A program made the translations under genes and the position numbers. Of a DNA stretch of 64,000 nt, positions 45,060-55,656 are shown one piece after another. The notes below the pieces were generated by a model. It was not told the origin of the DNA, ran no database searches, and was given only the letters and a program-made list of their open reading frames with translations. The stretch is from Maratus speciosus. Its lineage: Eukaryota; Arthropoda; Arachnida; Araneae; Salticidae. Numbering within the stretch: position 1 is the first letter of the stretch; every line of letters begins with the position of its first letter. The stretch is from positions 14,000,926 through 14,064,925 of the forward strand of contig OZ010787.1 in the NCBI GenBank assembly GCA_963932465.1. Reading direction: 5' to 3'.

Positions 45060-47832
45060 AATATTTTCAGTGAGGACATTTTCATTTTCGGAATCGGTTT
45101 CTAAAGTGAAAACAACCCATAAAAAAATTTTGCATTCAAAATTGAAAAAGTTAAAAACGTCCTTTGTACAGATTGGTCTCAGCTATCCAATGCAAAAAAC
45201 ATCATTTAAAAATATTGAAATACGACCGAGATATCTTTATAAATTTCTTCTATAGGATTATCATTAGCGAACGGGTCTTTCCGGTAGACTAAAGTAGCCT
45301 CTTTTCGGTTTCATTTCAATATTTTAAAATGATGTTTGCATTAGATAGCTGAGAACGATCTGTAAAAAGGACATTTTTGTTTTTCGATTTTGTTTAGAGA
45401 TATTTTTAGTGAGGACACTTTCATTTTCGGAACAGGTGCGAAAGTGAAAACACCCCCATAAAAAATTCTGCATTCAAAATCGAAAAAGTGAAAAACGGCC
45501 TTTGTACAGATAGATCTCAGCTATTCAATGCAAAAAATAATAATTTAAAAATATTGAAATGCAACCGAGATATCTTTATAAATTTCTTCCATAGGATTAT
45601 CATAAGCGAACGGGTTTTTTCGCTTGATTAAAGTAGCCTCCCCATACAAAATTCTGCAATGAAGATCGAAAATGTAAAAAACGGTATTTGTACAGATTGA
45701 TTTCAGCTATCCAATGAAAAAAAAAATCATTTAAAAATATTGAAATGAAACCGATATATCTTTATAAATTTCTTCTACGGGAGCGAACGGGTCTTTTCGG
45801 TAGACTAAAGTAGCATCTTCTCTGTTGCATTTCAATATTTTTAAATGCTTTTTTTGCATTGGATAGCTGAGATCGATTTGTATAAAGGCCGTTTTTTGTT
45901 TTTTCGATTTTGTTTACAGATATTTTTAGTGAGGACACTTTCATTTTCACACTTTCATTTTCGGAACAGGTGCGAAAGTGAAAACACCCCCATAAAAAAT
46001 TCTGCAATCAAGATCGAAAAAGTAAAAAATGACCTTTGCACAGATTGATCTCAGCTATCCAATGCAAAAAAAATAATTCAAAAATATTGAAATGCAACCG
46101 AGATATCTCTATAAATTTCTTCTATAGGATAATCATTAGCGAACGGGTCTTTCCGGGAGACAAATTAGCCTCTTCTCGGTTGCATTTCAATATCTTTAAA
46201 AGATTTCTTTTACATTGGATAGCTGAGATCGATATGTACAAAGGCCGTTTTTTGTTTTTTCGATTTTGTTTACAGATATTTTTAGTGAGGACACTGTCAT
46301 TTTTGGAACAGGTGCGAAAGTGAAAACTCCCTCATAAAAAAATTTTGCAATCAAGATCGAAAAAGTAAAAAATGGCCTTTGTACTGATTGATCTCAGCTA
46401 TCCAATGCAAAAAAAAAAAAAACTAATTTAAAAGTATTGAAATGCAACCGAGATATCTTTGTAAATTTCTTCTATAGGATTATCATTAGCGAACGGGTCT
46501 TTCGATAGACTAAAGAAGCCTCTTCTCGGTTTCATTTCAATATTTTTTAAATGATTTTTTTCTCTTGCATTGGATAGCTGAGATTGATCTGTACAAAGGC
46601 CATTTTTTGCTTTTTCGATTTTCTTTACAGATATTTTTAGTGAAGACACTCTCATTTTCGGAACCGGTTTCGAAAGTGAAAAAAACACCACCATATATCT
46701 TTATAAATTTCTTCATTAGTATTTGCGAACGGGTCTTTTTGCTTGACTAAAGTAACCTCTTCTTGGTTGCATTTCAATATTTTTAAATAATTTTTTATGC
46801 ATTTGATTGATGAGATCGATCTGTACAAAGTGCGTTATTTGCTTTTTCAATTTTGTTTACAGATAATTTTAGTGAGGACACTTTCATTTCCGGAACAAGT
46901 TTCGAAAGTGAACCCCCCCCCCCCCCCCCCATAAAAAAAATTCTGCAATCAATATCGAAAAAGTAAAAAACCGCCTTTGTACAGATCGATCTCAGCTTTC
47001 CAATACAATAAAAATCATTTAAAAATATTGAAATGCCACCGATATATCTTTATAAATTTCTTCATTAGTATTTGCGAACGGGTCTTTTCGCTTGACTAAA
47101 GTAACCTCTTCTCGGTTGCATTTCAATCTTTTTAAATAATTTTTTATGCATTGGATTGATGAGATCGATCTGTACGAAGTCCGTTTCTTGCTTTTTTGAT
47201 TTTGTTTACAGATAATTTTAGCGAGGACACTTTCATTTCCGGAACGAGTTTCGAAAGTGAAAACACCCCCATTAAACATTCTGCAATCAATATCGAAAAA
47301 GAAAAAAACGGCCTTTGTACAGATCGACCTCAGGTATCCAATGCAAAAAAAAATCATTTAAAAATATAGAAATTCAACCGAGATATTTTTATAAATGTCT
47401 TCTATAGAATAAACATTAGCGAACTGGTCTTTTCGCTTGATGAAAGTAGCCTCCCTATAAAAAATTCTGCAATCAAGATCAAATATGTAAAAAAACGGTC
47501 TTTGTACAGATTCATCTCAGCTATCCAATGCAAAAAAAAAAAAAAAATCATTTAAAAATATTGAAATGCAACCGAGATATCTTTATAAGTTTCTTCTATA
47601 GGATTAGCATTAGCGAACGGGTCTTTTCGCTTGACTAAAGTAGTGTCCCCATAAAAAATTCTTCAATCAAGATCGAAAATGTAAAAAACGGCCTTTGTGC
47701 AGATCGATCTCAGCTATTCAATGCAATAAAAATCATTTAAAAATACTGAAATGCAACCAAGATATCTTTATAAATTTTTACCATAGGATTAGCGTTAGCG
47801 AGTGGGTGTATTCGCGCGACTGAAGTAGTCTC
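45060..47832. repeat. Palindromic satellite array, 350-bp and 180-bp units
   Basis: GCGAACGGGTCTTT marks units at about 45268, 45605, 45782, 46139, 46489, 46727, 47073, 47420 and 47613, with a degenerate one at 47799. Intervals are 337, 177, 357, 350, 238, 346, 347, 193 and 186. A full unit has two inverted arms of about 75 bp (gatctcagctatccaatgc ... attgaaatgcaaccgaga and its complement) around about 80 bp, then agtgaggacactttcatttt and gaaagtgaaaacacccccat. Short units lack the inverted arm and pass directly from aaagtagcct to cccataaaaaattctgc. Short frames on both strands are reflections of the palindrome. Confidence 0.9.
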
Positions 47833-48452
47833 TTAGCATCACTCACTGTTGATTAGAATTGCAACAAAATATGCTTATTATTAAATCAAAATGTTTAGAA
47901 TAACCTTAAAAATTATTCGATTGCTTTTCAGAAAGGAAAAAAGAAAAAAAAAACATATACACTAAGCACAAATATATCATCTGTGTATGCGGAATATATT
48001 TGCTAAACGATTGAAAATTAGCCGAAATTTTCGGTAAAACAGTGAAAAGAAATCTTTCTTTAATGTTTGAGAAACACATTTCTAAGTTTTAAATTAGTGT
48101 AATTCAATTTAATAATGAATTGTACAATAGTTATCTTTTTGTTTGCTGTATAGCACAAATGTTTAATTTTTTTGAAAGAAACATTTAAACTAATTCAGTA
48201 AGAATTATCTACCAAATGATAGAAAAAAAAGTATTATATAAAATTTAAATACAAATGTATTTATTCTCCGCATATATCTCTTAATTTTTAAAGATACTAG
48301 TAACCATTGTTATTTTCTCTCTCTCTTTCCCCCTCCGTCGAGTCGAGTGCGGATGACAAAATGATAATTCTAGTATCTTTTGAGAATAAGAGACTTCTTC
48401 ATTTTGATGTTGTACGCAATTAAAAAATCTTTCGAAAATTAAACTTCAAAAG
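47833..48452. other. No feature seen
   Basis: AT-rich, with a CT-rich tract near 48316-48332. Confidence 0.55.
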
Positions 48453-49859
48453 TACACTGCAAATAGAAGCGTCTTAAATTTAGACACATATGTGACTGAA
48501 AAAGAATTTTAGACACTTAAGTGTCTTAATCTGAAAATTAAGACACTATAGATGTCTTAATTTAAGATACATAAGCGTCTTACTATGACCATGGTGTAAA
48601 CGAACTGAGAATATATTCTAAAATATCCGCAAACGTCTTATTTTAAGACACTTCATTGCTTTAAACGTGTCTTAATTTAAGACGTTTTGATTCTTCCGAC
48701 GCAATAACCACCAGGGGGCACTAGCACTCCCAGTTGCGCATGCGTTTTAGATGTCTTCGTTCGAAGTGGTATACGTTGTAATTCAAACAAAGTTTGTTCT
48801 TATGTACGCGTGTATTTTAATTCGTTTTTTGCGAAATGTGAAGTACTGTGATTTTAATTCGTATTAACTTGGAGTATTTATTTATTGAATACATACATCT
48901 GACGTGTGTGCTCGACATCAAATGTCTCTTAGAAGCTGTCGTCGATACAAGGGCGGGATAGACACAGAACAGAAGTAGACGACGCTTGAAGATTACACCC
49001 GGAAATTCTACAAAGCGTGTGCAATGGGCTTAGTGTTAACTCGTATCAATTTATATCAATAATATTGTGTTATTCATCTTCGTCCTGTCGAAGCTGGCAA
49101 AAAAAAAAGAAACTTTTGTCTGGCGGGTCCTGTTTTTAGGATGAAACATCTCATTCTTTAAATATGGCTAGTCGGATGTATTATGGGATTACCTTTTAAA
49201 CTGATGAAAGTCTTTCTCCCTCACTGTGGTTGTGGTAGTTTTTAAAATTTCAAATCGAGGAATATTTCTTACCTCTTGCAGCAACTCAAGTAAGTTTCTT
49301 TATAGTAGTAAAATTAGTGTATTTTATGATTTTATTTATTGTACTAAACAAAATCCTGCATGAAATTTAATTAGTTTTGAATCTGTTCGCAAAAAACCCC
49401 ACTAATTCTAGAAGTATATATTTTTAAACTTATAACGTTCTTTTTTATTACGAATTATATATTCAATGTCAGTTCTTAGTTTCAATGGATAATTTTTATC
49501 TCGCAGTAAATGACGGCCACAAGGAAGTAAAGAAAAAAAAAAACTTTGAAAGATGACCTAATGCTTTCTTACTTCCTGGCATAAAACCGCAGATTAAAAA
49601 AGATAAATAAAGTAAATGAGACTGGTCTATTATATGAAGCTGCCTGTAAAAATATACATATGTATTTCATTTGCAATCAACTCTAATACTGATTTTTTTA
49701 TTATTTTTAATAAAAAAGTAATTTGAAATTTATAGTGGGAAAAAGTAAAAACCTCTAACTAGATTTCGTATTTAAAATTGTGGTAACTTTATTTATATGC
49801 ACTTATACGAAAAATACAAAAATGACAGATGTTACTGTATATATTTAAGACGAAAGAAG

Positions 49860-50430
49860 TTTGGAAATCATAAGTTATTTTTTCCTCATGTTTTTAATAT
49901 AGAATATGTACTTATTTGTTTTTATTGATAGTTGAATAGCTTTTGTGAGTACCCTCTGATCTACATAAAAACTTGCCCATGTGGAAATATAAATTTTTTA
50001 AAAACATAATTTTTAAATAAGTATTTTCATTTTTTTTTTGGGGGGGGGGGGGGATTTTGCATGAATTTTTGTAAAGCTGATATCTTAAATCTTGCACTGA
50101 TTATAATGAAAGTTTTGAACTTTTAGAGTAGGACAAGTTTAAAAACGCAAATATATTTAACAAAATACCAAAGTCATTTTTTCCCCAATGTTATTAAAGT
50201 AGAATATTTATTTATTTATTTTCATTATTCATAGTTAAATGGCTGTTGTGATTATCAAGTGATGTATATGTAAAATTGCCTATGTGGCAATATATTTTTT
50301 TATATTTTCATTTTTTTTGGGGGGGGGGGGGGATTTTTGCAATTTTCGTACATCTGATATTTTAAATCTTTTTCCACATTCAACCGAGTATAATAAATAT
50401 TTTGAACTTTTAGAGTAGGACAAGATTATA
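49860..50430. repeat. 285-bp tandem repeat with poly-G tracts
   Basis: Two units share tagttgaatagctttt / tagttaaatggctgtt, catgtggaaatata / tatgtggcaatata, a TTTTTTGGGGGGGGGG tract (50031-50053; 50313-50331) and gaacttttagagtaggacaa. A third partial unit lies at 50760-50860. Confidence 0.75.
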
Positions 50431-50469
50431 AAATATATATATATATTTATCTATGTACCTTAAAAGCCC

Positions 50470-50640
50470 TTAATAGCGAACACTTCGGGACCGCGGAATT
50501 TGTCCGATAATTGGAGATGTCTACTTTTTTGAGGTAAAAATATACAAATATGTATGTCTGCTTATTCAAAAAGTATTCGTTAAATAGAGGTGTTCGCTAT
50601 TCGAGAATGTCCATTAACCTCCACAACGGATACTCCCGAA
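50470..50640. mobile_element. Tigger-like MITE fragment
   Basis: TTAATAGCGAACACTTCGGG, ATAGAGGTGTTCGCTATTCG and ACTCCCGAATACCGGACATC resemble the repeated subterminal phrases of Tigger ends. Clean terminal repeats and TA flanks are not visible. Confidence 0.4.
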
Positions 50641-51410
50641 TACCGGACATCTCAATTTAGACAACTATAATGCAGGGTTGCGTTTTTTGCAAAAGTACTT
50701 CTTGATTAAAGGAAGGGCAAACTGGGAAGTGCCCCGTCCCCCTACGACTGTAGTGCCCCCAAATTTGATGTGCAATATTTGTAAAGCTTATATTTTAAAT
50801 CTGTTTCGAAATTGTACTGATTATAATCAATATTTTGAACTTTTAAAGTAAAATAAGGTTAAAAACAAAATAAATTTAAAAAAATCTAATATTTAGATAA
50901 ATATTTTTTGTTTTTTAATCTTGTTCTACTCCTGAAGTTCAAGATATTGATTATAATCAGTACAATGTCGTAAAAGATTTAAATTATCAACGTAACGAAA
51001 ATTGTATACCAAAACTGAGAGCACCAAAAAAATCAGGCTGTATTGGGGGGGGGGGGGGAGGGGCAGGACCACAGCCAAATATTTTTCCAGGATTCAACGT
51101 GGTCAAACATGGCTACGTATGATGCTTACAAAAAAATGGATGCGATTCAGACGTTTGAAGTGTCTGAAATTCAGACGCAAAAAGTGTCTGAAAAAATTCA
51201 GACATTTTAAAATGTCTGAAAATTGAACACTCCATTTCAGACACTTAAGTGTCTGAATTTCAGACATTTTAATTTAGAGTGTAAGAAAGAAAAATAATAA
51301 CAATGATAAATTTGTTTTAACTCCAAATCAATAATGTTTTTTAAAAATCTTTATCTTTATGATTAGGTCAGCCTAGTAAAACAAATTGTCTGAAATCAGC
51401 ATCTGTTTAC

Positions 51411-51668
51411 GACGAGCCGTTAATTCCCAAATTCGCTCAACCGAGCCCAGCAATCTGATTGGCTAAAACTGATATTTATATAGTAGACAATTATATTTAT
51501 TTTCTTATGAAGTAGTGTAATGTAAAATAGAATGCAATATAATGACTTAAATTGATTTATTTTGTTAAATTTGATCAAAATCACAGTAAAGTAATCCAAA
51601 ATATTAATATTAACAAAGAATCAGATTACTGAGATCGGATGAGCCAATTTGGGAATTAACGGTTCGTC
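51411..51668. mobile_element. Foldback MITE with 7-8 bp duplication
   Basis: The ends GACGAGCCGTTAATTCCCAA and (reverse complement) GACGAACCGTTAATTCCCAA are flanked by tgtttac on both sides (51404-51410, 51669-51675). At 258 bp it is non-coding. The duplication length suggests hAT-type mobilisation. Confidence 0.85.
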
Positions 51669-52225
51669 TGTTTACGGCATTTATTTAAACTTTCTTTTCT
51701 GCCTGTGCTTCAGAACGGAAATTTGTAGTTTTCTGTCCTAGAAGTTGCTTACAGCTAATTGCCAAATGCGAAATTCCACAACTTTCCTGTTTGATCGACT
51801 CCCCGTTGAAAAAATCGGTGTCGTTTGTCGTTGGCGAACCCCCCTCGTAGAGGGGGAGTAAGAAGGCGTATCTTGGCTAAGGCGGGGTTCTTAGTCTTTC
51901 TGACAGTTGTAAATGAAAGTGTCTCAACTTTTTATAAATGCAGCATAGATTTAATTTTTTTTTAAATCAAAATAAAAAGCATTTTCAGAAATCTAAATGA
52001 TTAAACTATGCATGCCGCTTTACCAAATTTTAAAATGTCCAACAGATTTTTCGCGATAAGGTACTAAAGACAATCTTTAGTCAACCTAAAATAACGCATC
52101 TAGAACGCCTTAAAATTTTAAAAAATAAATAAAATTTTAAAGTGGCGTGCATAGTTTAAGAGTACAGCTTTTGAAAGCTACAAAAAATATCAAATTCGAG
52201 CAAAATGCAAAAAAATAACAGTTAT

Positions 52226-52640
52226 AAATTTCTCCCATTGAAATAACATTAGCCGCTCTATCTCGGAGCGTTACTGAAGTAGGGCCTTGATCCTCTCAGG
52301 GAAATGTAATTCTACATTTACTATGATTTACATTCCCTCTGCAGTTTATTTTTACATGGGCATAGTTATTGCTGTGAAGTGTATGTGTATCATAGGAGAC
52401 TAGTATGTGTCACTAACACTACCGATTTAAGATAACGTTATATATTTCCAGTCATCTTTTAATGGCATCACTGTTTGCTAACAGTTGAAGTGCGCCCCTG
52501 ATAACTGATAATTTAGATAGGCCTGCTGTAGAATATGAAGTGCATGACATTTATCATTCATTTAGATAGACGCACAAAGAATTGTGTTACGTTATGGCCT
52601 ATGGGTAAAAATCCTTTGTAGTGTATTTTTAAAATGTTAC
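52226..52640. repeat. Separated copies of the 40.8-44.1 kb and 45-47.8 kb repeats
   Basis: ATAAATTTCTCCCATTGAAA with cattagc and actgaagtag resembles the junction phrase of the palindromic array. GATCCTCTCAGGGAAATG, ttctgcagt-like text and gcatagttattgctgtgaagtg match the 43020-43120 unit. GAATTGTGTTACGTTATGGC matches 40830-40860. Confidence 0.55.
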
Positions 52641-52993
52641 ACTGTGATTAATTTTCTTCGCCTTATTCAATCTCAGAATTTCTTTCATTAAATAAGTCGA
52701 AGAATATTTTTCCGAAATAGTGATGCAACTGGTTTTTTGGCACACAGGTTTGCAGTATCTGTACTAAGGTAAGTTTATGCGTACTAAGGTAAATAATTCA
52801 TATATTAAATTAAAATGATGCTTAAAAGCCGAAATTGTGAAGGATTGAACTTTGTTGAATTAATGTATTTAGTAGTTCTTTGAAACGTTTTTCTTTGACT
52901 GAATACTTAATTACGTATTTCAAATGATCAAAACATGAAAATTCATGCCATTATAAAAAATAATTAAAAATTTCGCATAATAAAAGCTGTGTA

Positions 52994-53820
52994 GGGTAAG
53001 TGCCCATATTTCGTCCCCTTTCCTAATTTCATCCCCCTTAACTTCTCCATTTCTGCGAAAGTGGCGTCACTTATGACGCAAGGCACAAGTAACGGAAGGT
53101 AAAAGAGGTTAGTATTGAAAGTTTTGTTCGCCAAGACGCATACATAAGTTAAAGGCGCCGAATTTCCTATTTTTAGAAGACCTGAGTTCTTATTATGTCG
53201 TTTGTAGAACATTATTTACTGTACTGTAAGTATTTATTTCTTATTCATTGCATGTATTTTACGAAGGTAAGATGCTGTCAGTAGCATACAATGAGTTTTA
53301 GGACGCTCATTTCATCTTACGGGAACTGAAGCTCCGCCATATTAGGAAGCAGTGTGGTCCCAATTTCGTTTCCCTTGCAGTTCTTATTTTCGTCCCGGGG
53401 ACGAAATTAGGAATGCTTTTTCATGACAATTTGTTTCCTCATGTTTGGATGGCCATGGCCAATGTTTCGTTATGTTATTCTTCCACTGATAATTAGTACA
53501 TTTCTTTGTGCCTTACTTTAATGTAAATTAAATTACTTACTCATTTAGAAATAAATTTTGATTTAGTTATAAGTTAAGCCTCGGCGTATTGGATTTTTTG
53601 GGCTGACGAAATTATGACCATTTTTTTTCTTTTGCATTTTTTAGATACTTCTGAAAAAACAATTTTTCGCATTGTTAAAATTTTTTGTACGATATTTGCC
53701 TATGTTCTATGTGCGCGGGTAGTTAGTCTATGTAAAATCCAAATTTGGTAGGTTTTCACTTAAAATTACAACATTTAGGGCCTAAAAGTGGCTGGGGGAC
53801 GAAATATGGACACTTTACCC
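52994..53820. mobile_element. TA-flanked TIR element (Tc1/mariner-like), non-autonomous
   Basis: The ends GGGTAAGTGCCCATATTTCG and (reverse complement) GGGTAAAGTGTCCATATTTC are followed by GTCCCC. TA lies at 52992-52993 and 53821-53822. Short ATTTCGTCCC motifs recur inside in both orientations (53385-53408 is a palindrome around CCGGGG). No transposase seen. Confidence 0.8.
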
Positions 53821-54257
53821 TATAGTTAAACAAAAAATAAAGAAAGATTGCCAACAAATCAAGGTTTAATCCAAGGGTTAGGATGCAACGCAGAATGGCC
53901 TTTTCGCAATTTTCACAGAAACACTGGGTTCAAGGTAACATGTAAAAAAAATATTGTCTTTAGTTATATCCCATTTAATTTTTGTAAAGGTATTTTTATT
54001 ATGGAATTTATATAAAATATTTAATACAATCCCATCACTATTTTTACTTTTGTTTCTCGATGTAATTTCTAGCTAGCAAAATGCTTGAGGGAGTTTATAA
54101 AAATCTTAGAAGATAAATAAGCTGTGGAGGATGTTAACGCTTTCGACTGACACCATGGCTGACGGACACCATAGAGTACTCCTCACTCAGCACACATGGT
54201 AAAGTAAAAGGATGGACTTGGACAAAGGTGTCGAAGTAAACACAATGCATAATTGCG

Positions 54258-54387
54258 AAGTCTCCCGATTTCCTAATACCGCTATTTCCGAATAGAACTA
54301 TACTTTTTATTTTATCGCAGTATTCTGAAATTACGTAAAGCTAATATTTCTGTACAGAAATAGTGGTATTAAAAAATTGGGAGACTT
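54258..54387. mobile_element. 130-bp foldback MITE
   Basis: AAGTCTCCCGATTTCCTAAT and (reverse complement) AAGTCTCCCAATTTTTTAAT continue into ACCGCTATTTC / ACCACTATTTC, about 32 bp per arm. The duplication is not clear. Confidence 0.7.
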
Positions 54388-55018
54388 GGAGAATATATTA
54401 CAATGTTAATGAGTGATCCCAAAAGTTGGAAGTGGTCAGATCAGTGTGATAAAACATTTTATGAACTGAAATAAAATACATACCTGCCAAGCCTCCCTTT
54501 TTCCAATTCAACTGAAACCAGAAATTTTATGAAGTAAAAGAAGTTAATAAATAATCACATAGAAGCAAGGAAATTTTCATTAAGAAATTTTTCTGGTTCA
54601 AGCAATGTTTATTTGACTTGAGAAAACCCGCCGGAAAGTTAGCAGCTATGACATTACCACAATTGTTAAATTCCAGGAACAACTAGAGCGTTTCAGAAAC
54701 TTCTAGGTATAAAAATATCAGTTTATGAAATAATTGTGTAGAGCATCCAGTAATAAACATTGTTTTGGTGGAATTAATATTGTATTGTTCCTTCATGTGT
54801 TAAGACTTGTTCATTAATTGTCACGGCTAAAAGTGCTTACATAATGAATCTTAAATTATTCATTATTTAATTGCATTGCAGACGTATTAATAAATCTGAT
54901 AACAGTTAAATTAATAAAAGTAAGATGAACTGTCAAGTATAAAATGCATTGTAACATTTCGGTACTTTGGGCATTTCTTTTAACAACTGTAAATGTGACA
55001 GTGATATATTTTTGCTTA
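54388..55018. other. No feature seen
   Basis: No gene or element ends recognised. Confidence 0.5.
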
Positions 55019-55408
55019 TACACTATATGGCCAAGGGCGACCGGTTACTTGCGATTTTAGACGTTTTGTTAAATATCTAGAAAAATACATGAGGAAATAA
55101 CCTGAAACTGCAGGTGTGTAATCAGTATAGTATTAGGTCATATATTTCCACGAAGATTTTTTTCCGAAACCCCATAGGGGACCGTCAACAAATTGAAAAA
55201 GAACGAATATCTTTTGGATAACCCTGTAAAAACTAATGTAGTAAAAGCTTTCAAACTCGAGATTATTAATAAGTGGCTTATGTAACATGCAGTGTTTCTT
55301 TTTATGAGGATAGCATGTATACTCGTAGAGATATTAAGGTTTTTTATAAAAACAGTCCCAAATTTCGCCAAGCTTTTTGCTTGTAATTTGCAGAGTTCTT
55401 AATATACA

Positions 55409-55580
55409 ATAATTTCCGGTGTATAGCCCGCAGATCAAACAACTCAGTTTGGACCCAGAAATTTTATTCAGTATTTGAAGACCAATATTTACCGTGATCT
55501 AAAAAGTTACATTTTATTTAAAAAAATTTCTCGGTCGAAACACGATTGTTTGATCCGCGGGCTATACACCCGAAATTACG
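55409..55580. mobile_element. 170-bp MITE in the left arm
   Basis: The ends carry AATTTCCGGTGTATAGCCCG and (reverse complement) AATTTCGGGTGTATAGCCCG, then CAGATCAAACAA / CGGATCAAACAA. The right arm of the host palindrome lacks it, so the empty site (aatataaaaaatagttc) is visible at 59786-59802 in reverse. Exact ends are uncertain by a few bases. Confidence 0.8.
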
Positions 55581-55656
55581 GTAATAAAAAGTTCTTTTCA
55601 GAAAATATGACAATCAACATTGTACACAATACACTGCAATCAGAATTTAAAAAAAA

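Larger units (their letters stand above)
48455..51281. mobile_element. CACTG/CACTC-ended element (CMC-like, non-autonomous)
   Basis: The left end is CACTGCAAATAGAA and the right end (reverse complement) is CACTCTAAATTAAAA. TA flanks both (48453-48454, 51282-51283). Subterminal zones are dense in short direct and inverted motifs: GTCTTAA/TTAAGAC on the left (48474-48690) and GTCTGAA/TTCAGAC on the right (51147-51270). The interior (2.8 kb) has a 285-bp tandem repeat and a Tigger-like fragment and no transposase. A related left-end fragment sits at 61464. Confidence 0.65.

Noticed and set aside
45762..47357. Several 60-112-codon frames on both strands with shared segments
   Set aside because: They are reflections of the palindromic satellite; the same peptide appears on both strands because the units are inverted repeats.
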